64,000 nt of DNA from Actinoplanes philippinensis (GCF_900113015.1 NZ_FONV01000022.1:40128-104127), one strand, 5' to 3'. Shown: positions 15,361 through 24,479, counted from the stretch's first letter. Numbers and translations are program-made. The notes: generated by a model not told the origin, from the letters alone.

Positions 15361-17853
15361 ATGACTCGCGACCGAAGCGACGACAACGTGACCGATCAGT
15401 GGCTCCGGCCACTCGTCGGTCTCGTCGTCGTTTCCGGGCTCTGCACCACCGCCGGCTTCGCCGTCTACGCCGCGCTCCTGCCCGGCCCTCCGCCGCATCC
15501 CCTGGCCCTGGCCGTTCTCTGCGGCTCGCTGGTGGTCGCCAATCGGGTCCGCGTCTACGTCCGGGTCCTGTCCAGCGGCGACAGCACCACCTGGGGCGAG
15601 ATCCCGGTCCTGATCGGCCTGGTGCTCTTCCCCGCGCCCTGGGTCATCCTCTGCGCCGTCGCCGCGATGGCCCTGATCCGCATCCTCGACTGGCGTGGCC
15701 TGCAGAAATCGACCTTCGCGGTGGCCAAGGAAGCGCTCACCTCGGGCTCGGCGGCCGCTGTCTTCCTCGCCTGCGGGGTGCAGCCTGACCTGACCCGCCC
15801 CGATCTTCCGGCCCTGCCGATCGTTCTGGCGCTGGTCACCTTCGTCGTCGTCGACCACGTCATCTTCGCCCCGGTGCTGTCGCTGGCGACCGGCACCAGC
15901 GTGTGGAAGGTCGCCTTCCACCACTGGACCAGCAAGGTCATCTGCTATCTCGGTGAGCTCGCCGCCGCTCTGCTCGTCGTCGGCGTCCTCGCCACCGGGG
16001 CGAGCGCCTGGATTCTGCTGGTCGTCCCGCTCGTTGTGCTCTGCATGCACCTGTGGCAGTCCCGCAGTGTCCGCACCCGGGAGGAACGGGAGTCCTGGCA
16101 GCGCCTCGCCAAGGCGACCGATGAGCTGAACGCTGTCGACCTCACCCAGGTCCTGCACTCGGCGACCACCCGGGCAGCGCAGATCTTCTCGGCCGCCGAG
16201 TCCGCGATCGACCTGGCCGGGCGGACGGTTCGCGCGACCGCGTCCCAGGTCCTCGCCGACGGCCCGCGCCCGCCCGGCGGAGTCACCCCGCCCGACGAGA
16301 CGTCGGTCGACCTGGTCGCGCATGACGGCAGCGTCCGGGTCGGGGTGCTGCGCCTGCGGTTCGGTGGCACGGTCCGGCTCACCGAGGTCGAGCAGTACAA
16401 GCTGCGGACGTTCGCGTCGGCGGTGTGCACCGCCATCCGGAACGCGCAGGCGTACGCCGAACTCGCTCGCATCGCCGCCGAGAACGCGCACGCCGCCACC
16501 CACGACCCGCTGACCGGCCTGGCCAACCGCCGCCGGCTGTACGAGCAGGCCGAGCAGGTGTTCCGCTCCACCGGCCAGGGGCTGTTCGCCCTGCTGCTGA
16601 TCGACTTGAACCACTTCAAGGAGGTCAACGACACGCTCGGCCACGCCGCCGGCGACCAGGTGCTGCGCGAGGTGGCGGCCCGCTTGCGGGATTCGGCCGA
16701 TCCCGGCGACCTGGTGGCGCGGCTCGGCGGTGACGAGTTCGCGGTGCTGCTGACCGGCCTGCCCACACCCGCGCTGGCCGGGCACCGCGCGACCGGGATG
16801 CTCGCCACCCTCGACGCGACCATCGAGGTCGAAGGCATGCGACTGACCGTCGAGGCGGCCGGCGGCATCGCGCTGGCGGCCGGCACCGGCAGTGTCGAGG
16901 AGCTGATGCGCCGCGCCGACATCGCCATGTACCAGGCGAAACGTGCCGGCGAGCCGATCGTCGTCTACGCGCACGCCCGGGACACCGCCGATCTGGAACG
17001 GCTGATGCTCACCGGTGAGCTGCGCCGGGCGGTCGCCGAGCACGAGTTCACCGTCGACTTCCAGCCGATCGTCGATCTCGGCACCGGCGAGGTCCTGGCG
17101 GCCGAGGCGCTGGCCCGCTGGCACCACCCCGACCAGGGCAGTCTCAGCCCGGTCCGGTTCCTGGAAACGGTCGAGCGGTCGGGTCAGCTGCCGGCGTTCG
17201 CCGACGCGGTCCTCGAGCAGTCGCTGATCGCCCGGCAGACCTGGCGCGACGCCGGGTTCGACCTGCCGATCGCGGTGAACGTGTCGCCGCGCAGCCTGCT
17301 GGACCCGACCTTCCCCGGCGCGGTGCTGGCCCGGCTCGCCCGCCACGACACGCCCGCCGACCGGCTGGTCCTGGAGCTCACCGAGACCCTCACCGTCAGT
17401 CAGCTCGACGTGGTCGAGCGCACCCTCGCCGAGCTGCGCAACGCCGGCGTGCGGCTGGCCATCGACGACTTCGGCACCGGCGTCTCGTCGCTCTCGGTGC
17501 TGTCGCGCATCCCAGTGCACCAACTCAAGATCGACCGCGAGTTCGTGGCCGCGGTGGAGACGTCCGCCGAGGCCGCCGCGGTCGTCCGGACCACCGTTGA
17601 CCTGGCCCGCAACCTGCATCTGACGGTCGTCGCCGAGGGTGTGGAGAGCGAGCCGCAGCGCCGCGCGCTCTGGGCCCTCGGCTGCATCGCCGGCCAGGGT
17701 CACCTGTTCGCCCGGCCCTATTCCGCGGCACGCTTCGCCGGCATGCTGCAACGCGGCTCCGGCGGCCGGCCCGGCATGCTCGCGGCGGCTCTGCACGACG
17801 AGGGTTCGGTGGTCCGCCTGTCGGCGCGCCGTCTGCCAAACTTGCCCGCGTGA
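15361..17853 (+). CDS. Membrane GGDEF-EAL cyclic-di-GMP regulator
   Basis: 830 aa. Residues 1-230 hold about six to eight hydrophobic segments (MASE-like sensor), followed by a GAF-like segment and a helix leading to THDPLTGLANRRRLYEQ. The GGDEF domain has RLGGDEFAVLL (about 455), so cyclase residues are intact. The EAL domain has AAEALARWHHP (about 581), VNVSPRSL, LELTETL, AIDDFGTGVSSL, LKIDREFV and VAEGVES, so phosphodiesterase residues are also intact. It could make or degrade c-di-GMP. The balance is not predictable. The ATG at 15361 with AAGGA upstream is used, but GTG at 15265 is open. The next gene's GTG overlaps the stop by 4 bp. Confidence 0.9.
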   Translation: MTRDRSDDNVTDQWLRPLVGLVVVSGLCTTAGFAVYAALLPGPPPHPLALAVLCGSLVVANRVRVYVRVLSSGDSTTWGEIPVLIGLVLFPAPWVILCAVAAMALIRILDWRGLQKSTFAVAKEALTSGSAAAVFLACGVQPDLTRPDLPALPIVLALVTFVVVDHVIFAPVLSLATGTSVWKVAFHHWTSKVICYLGELAAALLVVGVLATGASAWILLVVPLVVLCMHLWQSRSVRTREERESWQRLAKATDELNAVDLTQVLHSATTRAAQIFSAAESAIDLAGRTVRATASQVLADGPRPPGGVTPPDETSVDLVAHDGSVRVGVLRLRFGGTVRLTEVEQYKLRTFASAVCTAIRNAQAYAELARIAAENAHAATHDPLTGLANRRRLYEQAEQVFRSTGQGLFALLLIDLNHFKEVNDTLGHAAGDQVLREVAARLRDSADPGDLVARLGGDEFAVLLTGLPTPALAGHRATGMLATLDATIEVEGMRLTVEAAGGIALAAGTGSVEELMRRADIAMYQAKRAGEPIVVYAHARDTADLERLMLTGELRRAVAEHEFTVDFQPIVDLGTGEVLAAEALARWHHPDQGSLSPVRFLETVERSGQLPAFADAVLEQSLIARQTWRDAGFDLPIAVNVSPRSLLDPTFPGAVLARLARHDTPADRLVLELTETLTVSQLDVVERTLAELRNAGVRLAIDDFGTGVSSLSVLSRIPVHQLKIDREFVAAVETSAEAAAVVRTTVDLARNLHLTVVAEGVESEPQRRALWALGCIAGQGHLFARPYSAARFAGMLQRGSGGRPGMLAAALHDEGSVVRLSARRLPNLPA

Positions 17854-19151
17854 CCAAGAAGCTGGACCTGGCCCTCTACGCCCTCTCTGCGGTCTTCGCG
17901 CTGGTCACCGCACTGACCTCGACACTGCTGCCGCATCGCGCGTGGGGTGCGGTGGCGGCGTGGGGTTATCTGGCGGCGGCTCTGCTGGTCTATCTGGTGC
18001 GGCGTCGCGACCTGCTGGCCTGGGCGGCCTGGGGTGCGGTGGCCCTGCTGCCGCTGGTGATCCAGTCGGTGCAGCGGGCCGCTGGGCGTACCGACCGGGC
18101 CCAGGAGGAGGTGCTGGTCGTCGAGCAGATGGGCGAATCGCTGCTGCACAGTGGCACGCCCTACCTCAGCCGTACCGAGATCGCTGCGATCCCGCTCGAC
18201 GAGCGCCTGCTGGGCTATCGCCCCTATCAGCCCGGAATGTCGCTCTTCGGCGTCCCGCGCGCCCTGACGGGCGACCACTGGTTCACCGACGCCCGCGTCT
18301 GGTTCGCGATCACCGCGGTGGTCACCCTTGCCGCGGCCGTCACCCTCGTCCGGTCTCTGCCAACCCCTTCAGCGGTACGGTCCACGCGCCCCCTTTTCCA
18401 GCCGGCCCGCACGACCGCCCCCGTATCCCAGGCCGAGGCCCCCGCCGCCCCTCGCCCCGATTCGGGCGTGCCCGTGTCGCCCGCGCTGGTGCGGGCCATC
18501 CAGGCCGCCACCGTCCTGCCGGTGACCGCGCTGACCCTCGCCACCGGCGGCGACGACATCCCCGTCCTGGCCCTGTGCCTGCTGGCCCTGGCTCTGGCCG
18601 CGACCGGCCGTCCCGGCTGGTCCGGCGTGGCCGTGGGCGCCGCCGCCGCCTGCAAGCTCTTCGCCCTGCCCGTGGTCGCCGTCCTGATCGTGCACGCGGT
18701 CGTCACCGGATCGTGGCGTCGCCTGCTCCCCGGCGCCCTGGGCCTGCCACTGCTCGCCCTGCTGCCGCCGCTGCTGGTGGACGCGGACGCCCTGATCGAG
18801 AACGTCCTCCGCTTCCCGATGGGACACGGCCTGGTCACCAGCCCCGCCCAGTCCCCGTTCCCCGGATACCTGATCTCCCAGTCGCTCCCCGGAGGCCGCT
18901 ACATCGCCGCCGGCCTGCTGGTCCTCGCCGCCGCCGTGATCGGCATCCTGCTGCTGCGCCGCCCGCCACGAACGGCCCGCGCCGCCGCCCTCTTCTGCGG
19001 TTACGGGCTCCTCACCGCGATCCTGCTGATGCCGACGACACGTTTCGGTTACCTGCTCTACCCCGCCGCTCTGCTGCTTTTCGCCCCGGCACTCAGCAAG
19101 GACACAGGTTCTTCGGCCCCACGGCATGACACGGCCTTGTACCGTCATTGA
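17850..19151 (+). CDS. GT87-like integral membrane protein
   Basis: 433 aa, mostly transmembrane (about 10-11 helices). The loop LLHSGTPYLSRTEIAAIPLDERLLGYRPYQPG and the helices around TGRPGWSGVAVGAAAACKLFALPVVAVLIVH, ending NVLRFPMGHGLVTSPAQSPFPG, resemble actinobacterial GT87/DUF2029 membrane glycosyltransferases. A Pro/Ala-rich insert lies around residues 170-205. GTGA overlap with the GGDEF-EAL gene implies translational coupling. That may link envelope glycosylation with c-di-GMP signalling, which is inference. The zinc-ribbon gene begins two bases after the stop. Confidence 0.78.
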   Translation: MTKKLDLALYALSAVFALVTALTSTLLPHRAWGAVAAWGYLAAALLVYLVRRRDLLAWAAWGAVALLPLVIQSVQRAAGRTDRAQEEVLVVEQMGESLLHSGTPYLSRTEIAAIPLDERLLGYRPYQPGMSLFGVPRALTGDHWFTDARVWFAITAVVTLAAAVTLVRSLPTPSAVRSTRPLFQPARTTAPVSQAEAPAAPRPDSGVPVSPALVRAIQAATVLPVTALTLATGGDDIPVLALCLLALALAATGRPGWSGVAVGAAAACKLFALPVVAVLIVHAVVTGSWRRLLPGALGLPLLALLPPLLVDADALIENVLRFPMGHGLVTSPAQSPFPGYLISQSLPGGRYIAAGLLVLAAAVIGILLLRRPPRTARAAALFCGYGLLTAILLMPTTRFGYLLYPAALLLFAPALSKDTGSSAPRHDTALYRH

Positions 19152-19152
19152 A

Positions 19153-19539
19153 ATGCATATGACGTGTCCCAAGTGCCACGGCGAGATGCGGGTCTACGAG
19201 CGCAGCGGCGTCACGATCGACCAGTGCAGCGAGTGCCGCGGCATCTTCCTTGACCGTGGTGAGCTGGAGAAGCTGTTTGCTGCCGAGGCCAGCTACAACC
19301 GCGCCCCGTCCGGTGGCCAGGTTCCCCCGCCGCCGCCCGCCCCCCATGCTCCCCCGGCCCCACCGATGCACCAGCCCGGCTACGCGCCCCCACCGCCCCC
19401 GCCGCCGTATGGGGCTCCGCAGCCGCACGCCTACCCGCCGCCCGTCCCGGCTTACGGCCACCATGGCCACTACCGGCGCGGCTACGGCCACCACGGCCAC
19501 TACCGCCGTCGCAGTTTCCTGCACGACCTCTTCGACTGA
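19153..19539 (+). CDS. TFIIB-type zinc-ribbon protein with Pro/His-rich tail
   Basis: 128 aa. The N-terminus MTCPKCHGEMRVYERSGVTI then CSECRGIFLDRGELEKL is the zf-TFIIB domain (CPxC ... CxxCxGIFLDRGELEKL) of widespread small bacterial proteins. The rest is low complexity: poly-Pro with Ala/His, then GYGHHGHYRR twice, ending in the conserved-looking SFLHDLFD. The two ATGs at 19153 and 19159 are both possible starts. The role is unknown; metal binding is likely. It probably belongs to the operon starting at 15361. Confidence 0.88.
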   Translation: MHMTCPKCHGEMRVYERSGVTIDQCSECRGIFLDRGELEKLFAAEASYNRAPSGGQVPPPPPAPHAPPAPPMHQPGYAPPPPPPPYGAPQPHAYPPPVPAYGHHGHYRRGYGHHGHYRRRSFLHDLFD

Positions 19540-19840
19540 GCCTGCGACGCCACCCAGCTCCGCTTCGCTCCTCCGCGCAGCCGACAACGAACCGGACCAG
19601 GCCCAGCCACCCGGCCCCGTCGTGCAGCGGTGACGAAACGGAACCGGCCCAGGCACCGGGCTGCGTGACGAGGCCGTGCAGTCGGTGAGGAGGCAGTCAC
19701 CTTGTCTCCTCACCGACGGCGTCGTGGCCTGCCCGGCACCCTCGGGTCGCCGCCGGCCGGGCCGTGTGCCTGCCGGCTCTGCGGCACCCCGCGCCGGGCC
19801 ACCGGCCTCTCGCGCTCGGTGATGTGGCACGGTGTGATCC
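19540..19840. other. Intergenic region with a hairpin and short direct repeats
   Basis: About 300 bp without a credible gene. It contains loosely repeated segments around CGAACCGGACCAGGCCCAG (near 19587) and GGAACCGGCCCAGGC (near 19640), and the strong hairpin at 19681-19717. Confidence 0.6.
19681..19717. terminator. Hairpin between zinc-ribbon and nucleotidyltransferase genes
   Basis: GTCGGTGAGGAG (19681-19692) is a perfect 12-bp inverted repeat with CTCCTCACCGAC (19706-19717), with a 13-nt loop. There is no T-tract, as is common for actinobacterial terminators. It is placed to end the 15361-19539 operon. Confidence 0.6.
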
Positions 19841-20593
19841 GTGTCGGATGATCCTGCTGCCCTGGCTGCCCGGCTCGTGGCGGACCGGTTCCCACAAGCA
19901 CACGCGGCGTTCCTCGGCGGCAGTTCGCCGACCGCCCGCCGAACCCCGTGGTCCGATCTGGACATCGTCGTCGTCCTGGACGGAAGGCCCGCCTCGTTCC
20001 GGGAGACGTTGCGACACGACGGTCAGCTGGTCGAGTGGTTCGTGTACACGCCGACGTCTCTCCGGCACTACTGGCAGCAGAACATCTCCCACCGGCGCAC
20101 CCCACTTCTGCGGATGGTCGCCGAGGGCGTGACGCTGATCGAAGCCGACGGCCGGGCCGGGGCCTACCGCGCGGAGGCCACCGAGCTTCTCGCCGCCGGC
20201 CCGCCCGCACCGGCTGCCGACACGCTCGCCTTCCAGCGCTACCTGGTCACCGATCTGCTCGACGACCTGCGCGGCTGCGCCGACCCGGTCGAGATCGCCT
20301 TCCTCGCCGCGACCCTCGTCCTGGCCGCCTCAGACCTGCTGCTCCTGGCCGAGAACCGCTGGTCAGCCCGGGGCAAGTGGCTGCCCCGCCGACTGGCCGA
20401 ACTCGACCCCGCCCTACCGGCTCAGCTCATGTCCGCCCAGCAGTCCGCCCTCACCGACGGCAACCGCGAACCACTGGTGACCGCGATACTCGCCATCCTG
20501 AACCACACCGGCGGCCCACTGCAGGAAGGCTTTCGGCTGGAGGGCGAGGACCCCGCCGCGCCCTCACCGCCGAAGGCTCGACCCACGAACTGA
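19841..20593 (+). CDS. Nucleotidyltransferase-domain protein
   Basis: 250 aa. The DNA polymerase beta-like nucleotidyltransferase signature is present: FLGGSSPTARRTPWSDLDIVVV (GGS ... DLD). A predicted helical region follows (LVTDLLDDLRGCADPVEIAFLAATLVLAASDLLLL). Members transfer nucleotides to RNA, antibiotics or proteins (including MNT-type antitoxins). No HEPN partner is visible next to it, so a toxin-antitoxin role is not supported. The GTG at 19841 begins MSDDPAALAARLVADRFP. The substrate is unknown. Confidence 0.82.
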   Translation: MSDDPAALAARLVADRFPQAHAAFLGGSSPTARRTPWSDLDIVVVLDGRPASFRETLRHDGQLVEWFVYTPTSLRHYWQQNISHRRTPLLRMVAEGVTLIEADGRAGAYRAEATELLAAGPPAPAADTLAFQRYLVTDLLDDLRGCADPVEIAFLAATLVLAASDLLLLAENRWSARGKWLPRRLAELDPALPAQLMSAQQSALTDGNREPLVTAILAILNHTGGPLQEGFRLEGEDPAAPSPPKARPTN

Positions 20594-21024
20594 CCTCGCC
20601 GCCGGCTCTTTCCCGGCCGACCAGGTCAACGGCTGATGCCATGACCGACAGCGGCCCCCGGCCGACCGCCGGAGCGGCTCCCCTGCGGGCTCATCTCCAC
20701 CGTGGGAAGCCGGGTCCACCCATAATTTTCTGCGCCCACAACCCGCGCCTCCGATACGCAGCGTCATGTCTCCGTTCGGACCGAAGCTCCACAGTGCCGG
20801 GTCCAGCTGCGGGAACTCGCGTGCGTCTCCGTGAAGCCCACCTCGAGGACGTGTTCTTACTCACTCTTGGTAGTCACAAGGCGGAACCGTATCGTCACTT
20901 AAAAGTGAGCTATTTCGATAAGCCTCTCTTTTCGTGTGCGTTACGAAGTTACCGGAATACGCAACGTCGCCGATCTTGGGTATTCTCACGTCCGCCCCCT
21001 GTCGCGGCGAACGGAGGAAGAACC
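20594..21024. other. Intergenic region upstream of the YbaB-like gene
   Basis: 431 bp. The first 280 bp are GC-rich and show no coding character of their own. The last 130 bp are distinctly AT-richer (around TATCGTCACTTAAAAGTGAG) and probably hold the promoter of the YbaB-like gene. A palindrome at 20895-20908 is listed separately. Confidence 0.6.
20895..20908. promoter_or_regulatory. Palindrome TCACTTAAAAGTGA, possible operator
   Basis: Perfect 6-bp arms with an AA spacer, in the AT-rich stretch 117 bp upstream of the YbaB-like start. The position suits a repressor site. The regulator is unknown. Confidence 0.45.
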
Positions 21025-21363
21025 GTGACTGAAACCGCTGATCGTGCGTCCGACCCCACTCTGCGCACCGATCTGGAAGACATCTACGGCCGATACGAGG
21101 AACTCCGCTCCGGAGTGGACGAACTTCAGCGCAGTGTTGCCACCATGCAGGTGAGCGCCGAGTCCGAGACCGGCGAGGTCCGCGCCACTGTGGACGCCGA
21201 CGGCCGCCTCGTCGACCTGCGGCTCAACCAGGACGCCTGCCGGGAATGGCCGGTCGACACCCTCGCCCGCATCATCGTGGAGACCGTCCAGCACGCCTCG
21301 GCCGGCAAGTCCCGCCAGATCGAGCAGCTGGTCGCCAACCACCGCTCCACCGACGGCGCCTGA
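21025..21363 (+). CDS. YbaB/EbfC-family nucleoid-associated-like protein
   Basis: 112 aa, GTG start with GGAGGAAG upstream. The helical start (LRTDLEDIYGRYEELRSGVDELQRSVATMQV) and the strand block TGEVRATVDADGRLVDLRLNQDACREW are characteristic of the YbaB/EbfC fold, which forms dimers that bind DNA. Members with this actinobacterial pattern are often annotated as DNA-binding proteins and some accompany ESX genes. No such genes are next to it here. The frame is open far upstream, but only from 21025 does it look like protein. Confidence 0.82.
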   Translation: MTETADRASDPTLRTDLEDIYGRYEELRSGVDELQRSVATMQVSAESETGEVRATVDADGRLVDLRLNQDACREWPVDTLARIIVETVQHASAGKSRQIEQLVANHRSTDGA

Positions 21364-21701
21364 TCACGCCGGCACGATCCCCCATGTGAAACCGGGCTCG
21401 ATACGTCTGTTCAGCTCGACCTTCACCGAGAAACCAGTCTTCGGACCGCCGGCCCCCATCCCAGGGTCACCGGTCCACGCTCCCGCGCCGGGCCGCGGTT
21501 CCCACCCTCGATGCCGCGCCCGGCAACAATCCCTTTTTCCGGCATTCAGTGACGACGAACCTGTGCCTTTCGGAAATGTCGCCGTTTCCTGTACGCGCGT
21601 GAGCCGCCTTGGGGCCACGCATTACGCAGACGCCGCGGGGTAGGCCCGAAACGGACTCGGATGCGGTTGTGGAACGCTCCCGACCGTACGAAAAAGGGCT
21701 T
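21364..21701. other. Intergenic region between YbaB-like gene and dnaB
   Basis: 338 bp between convergent genes. I see no credible ORF, no clear hairpin and no repeat. On the minus strand AAAGCCCTTTTTCG follows the dnaB stop and could aid termination. Confidence 0.5.
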
Positions 21702-24455
21702 TCAGATCGCCATGTCGACGAACCGTGAGAGGTGCAGCTGCGCCGCCACCGTGATGGTGTCGGTCGGGCCGTTTCGGTGTTTGGCGACGATGAAGTCGGC
21801 CTCGCCGGCGCGTGGCGACTCCTTGTCGTAGTAGTCGTCACGGTGCAGCAGGATCACGACGTCGGCGTCCTGCTCGATCGAGTTGTGCACGGCGATTCCG
21901 TTGGCCACGAAGTTGTGCGCGCCGGCGACCGTGGCGTCATAGACCGTCTCGACCCCATCCGGTTCGATGGCGACGATCTCGTCCCAAGTCACATCGTTGG
22001 TGGCGAGCATCTCCAGCTCATTGTCCTCCAGGAGCCGGGCGACCCGCGCGATACGGTCCCGGGACGGGTTGCTCTTCCACATAGCGCTTCCAGCGAACTG
22101 GGTCCCCATCGCGGAAGCGAATTCGCGGTGCGTCATGCCGCGCTCGTCGATGATGTCCCTGACCCGCTCCCAGACCGCACGCGGAATCGTGTCGACGTTG
22201 GTGTTCGCCTTCATGTCGAACAACTTCTGGCGTAGCACTTCGGCTGTCTCACCTCGCGCGCCGTGCACACCGATGACTCGGCAGAACGCCTCCTGATCGG
22301 CGACGCCGTACACATAGAGGTGATAGCCGTCGCGGTAGCCGCTCTTGCGAACCGTCTTGATCCGAGACTGGATACCGAACCGCCACAGAAGCCGCGCAAC
22401 ATCATCGACAAGGCGCCGGCTGGTGGATGCGTAATACACCTGTCCCACCGGGCCGTTCTTGCCTGGTGGGCGAACCCAGACCGAGCCGTCTGTCGCCCAC
22501 AGGTGACGCAGGAAGAGCGCGATCTGCTCTTTCGGCAGGGCGAAGACCTCATCCGGGACGAACTTCTCGTGGCTTCGTTTATCGAAAAGCCCGAGACCAT
22601 CCATCCAAGCCGCAATCGGGTTCCGGCGTCCATGAGTCAACCGGTAGGGAGCCGGCAGCCGGAGGGTGGTGCACCTCGCAGCCGCATACTCATCACGGAC
22701 GGCGGTGATCCCGAAATACCGAGCGGCGTCGGTCATCACCTGAAGGTTCGCCTCATCGATGCTGGCGTAGCGGATCGGCTGCCGTGCCACCATCGAGCCG
22801 TCACCGATCATGTGGGCGAGCAGGATCACCTGCCGGTCGTCCCACTGGGTGAGTTGCTCGGGTGCGCAGACATGACGGGGGGCTGCGATCCGGCCACCGA
22901 CGGACAGCTCACCGAGCGGAGTCCAGCCGTCGTAGGTCAGGAACGGATGGTTGGCGGTCGCACGAATTTCTCGACCCGACGCGAGCCGCATACGGAAAAC
23001 CGGCTTCTCTCCGGTGCTGAAGACGTGGGTCAGGTGGCGACGGACATACTTCAACCGCTCGTCGAGCGCCCAGACGGGCACGTCTCGGGCCCCGGTCGCG
23101 AAGAGTTCACCCATCGTCGTCTCCGCACCGGTGTCGGCACGCAATACGCGGGTATCGGCGGTGAGGCAGCCACTTTCACGCAGGTCGGACAGCTGGGGGC
23201 GCTTGTCCGTCCGCTGCTCGGGGCCACGGTTCAGCTGACTGACGCCGATCACCGGGCACTCGATCTCCTTGGCCAGCAGTTTGAGACCACGGGAGAGCTC
23301 GGAGACCTCCTGCTGACGGCTCTCGGTCTTTTTCGGCGAGGACATCAGCTGGAGATAGTCGATGACCAGGAGGCGCAGGTTGTGCCGCTGTTTGAGGCGG
23401 CGCGCCTTGGCCCGGATCTCCATCAGGTTCATGTTCGGCGTGTCGTCGACGAAGATCGGCGCCTGACTGATCTCGCCCATGCGCCGGGCGAGTTTGGTCC
23501 AGTCATCGTCGGAGAGCTGGCCGGAACGCAGTGTGTGCAACGGCACACGCGCCTCGGCGGAGAGCAGACGCATGACCATTTCGATCTTGCTCATTTCGAG
23601 CGAGAAGATCGCGCTGGCGTGACCGTACTGAATAGCCGCATTGCGGGCGAAGTCCATGCTCGCCGTCGACTTACCGAGACCGGGACGACCGGCCACGATG
23701 ATCAGCTGGCCGGCATGCAGACCGTTGAGCAGACGATCCAGGTCTTGGAAGCCGGTCGGGATGCCGGTCATCACACCGCCGGCCGCACCGACCGCCTCGA
23801 TCTCGTCGAGGGTGGGCTGCAGCATGTCGCCGAGGGCCGCGAAGTCCTCGCTGACCCGTTTCTCGGTGACCTCGTAGATGGCCTGCTGTGCCAGGTCGAC
23901 GATGTCGTCGACGTCACGGCCGCCGTTGCCTCCGGTGCCGTAACCCAGCTGCACGATCTTGGTGCCCGCCTCGACCAGACGGCGCAGGATGGCGCGCTCC
24001 GAGACGATCCGGGCGTAGTAGGACGCGTTCGCCGCGGTGGGCACACTCTCGATCAGGGTGTGCAGATAGGGCACGCCGCCGATCCGCTGCAGGTCACCCC
24101 GGTCGGCCAGGGCCGCCGCGACGGTCAGGGCGTCGGCCGGCTCACCGCGGCCGTAGAGGTCGAGGATGATGTCGAAGATCGTCGCGTGCACCGGCCGGTA
24201 GAAGTCGTTGACCTTGAGGATCTCGACGACATCGGCGATCGCGTCCTTGGACAGCAGCATGCCGCCGAGCACACCCTGCTCGGCCGCGACGTCCTGCGGT
24301 GGCGCCTTGTCGAAGGATCCGCCGTCGAATCCACCGCCGCCCCCCTTGTTGCCGCCGCCGCCCTTGTTGCCCCCGCCTCCGCTGGAGTTGCCACCACCGG
24401 AGCCGGGTTGGGACGGCGGCCGTGACTCGGGCCTCGCGTCGTCGGTGATCGACAC
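21702..24455 (-). CDS. dnaB: Replicative DNA helicase DnaB containing an intein
   Basis: 917 aa: about 488 aa of DnaB plus a 429-aa intein. DnaB unwinds DNA at the replication fork. A Gly/Asn/Lys-rich tail (about 25-50) is followed by the N-terminal domain (PPQDVAAEQGVLGGMLLSKDAI) and the RecA-like domain with Walker A VAGRPGLGKST, SAIFSLEMS, LLVIDYLQLM and GVSQLNRGPEQR. The intein splits LSDLRESG from SIEQDADVVILLHRDDYY. GTG at 24455 (MSITDDARPES) is chosen because GGAGGGGGAG lies just upstream; an in-frame ATG at 24479 is possible. The rpsF-ssb-rpsR-rplI neighbourhood is usual for actinobacterial dnaB. Splicing should restore a normal-length helicase. Confidence 0.95.
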   Translation of the reverse strand: MSITDDARPESRPPSQPGSGGGNSSGGGGNKGGGGNKGGGGGFDGGSFDKAPPQDVAAEQGVLGGMLLSKDAIADVVEILKVNDFYRPVHATIFDIILDLYGRGEPADALTVAAALADRGDLQRIGGVPYLHTLIESVPTAANASYYARIVSERAILRRLVEAGTKIVQLGYGTGGNGGRDVDDIVDLAQQAIYEVTEKRVSEDFAALGDMLQPTLDEIEAVGAAGGVMTGIPTGFQDLDRLLNGLHAGQLIIVAGRPGLGKSTASMDFARNAAIQYGHASAIFSLEMSKIEMVMRLLSAEARVPLHTLRSGQLSDDDWTKLARRMGEISQAPIFVDDTPNMNLMEIRAKARRLKQRHNLRLLVIDYLQLMSSPKKTESRQQEVSELSRGLKLLAKEIECPVIGVSQLNRGPEQRTDKRPQLSDLRESGCLTADTRVLRADTGAETTMGELFATGARDVPVWALDERLKYVRRHLTHVFSTGEKPVFRMRLASGREIRATANHPFLTYDGWTPLGELSVGGRIAAPRHVCAPEQLTQWDDRQVILLAHMIGDGSMVARQPIRYASIDEANLQVMTDAARYFGITAVRDEYAAARCTTLRLPAPYRLTHGRRNPIAAWMDGLGLFDKRSHEKFVPDEVFALPKEQIALFLRHLWATDGSVWVRPPGKNGPVGQVYYASTSRRLVDDVARLLWRFGIQSRIKTVRKSGYRDGYHLYVYGVADQEAFCRVIGVHGARGETAEVLRQKLFDMKANTNVDTIPRAVWERVRDIIDERGMTHREFASAMGTQFAGSAMWKSNPSRDRIARVARLLEDNELEMLATNDVTWDEIVAIEPDGVETVYDATVAGAHNFVANGIAVHNSIEQDADVVILLHRDDYYDKESPRAGEADFIVAKHRNGPTDTITVAAQLHLSRFVDMAI
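21882..23168 (-). mobile_element. Intein with LAGLIDADG-type homing endonuclease in DnaB
   Basis: 429 residues inserted in frame (residues 430-858 of DnaB). Splicing motifs are complete: N-terminal Cys in CLTADTRVLRADTG (block A), GREIRATANHPFLTYDGW with TxxH (block B), VYDATVAGAHNFVANGIAVHN ending in His-Asn (blocks F/G), and Ser as the first C-extein residue. Between them are two LAGLIDADG-like motifs, LLAHMIGDGS and LRHLWATDGS, each with an acidic residue, so the endonuclease may be active. The insertion lies at a conserved helicase motif also used by other DnaB inteins. Confidence 0.93.
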
Positions 24456-24479
24456 CGGTCTCCCCCTCCACTCGGCCAT

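Noticed and set aside
15307..17796. 829-aa minus-strand ORF
   Set aside because: Antisense shadow of the GGDEF-EAL gene.
19841..20593. MNT/HEPN toxin-antitoxin module
   Set aside because: Nucleotidyltransferase motif is present but no HEPN partner gene adjoins it.
22263..24425. 720-aa plus-strand ORF
   Set aside because: Antisense to dnaB and its intein, which have clear motifs.
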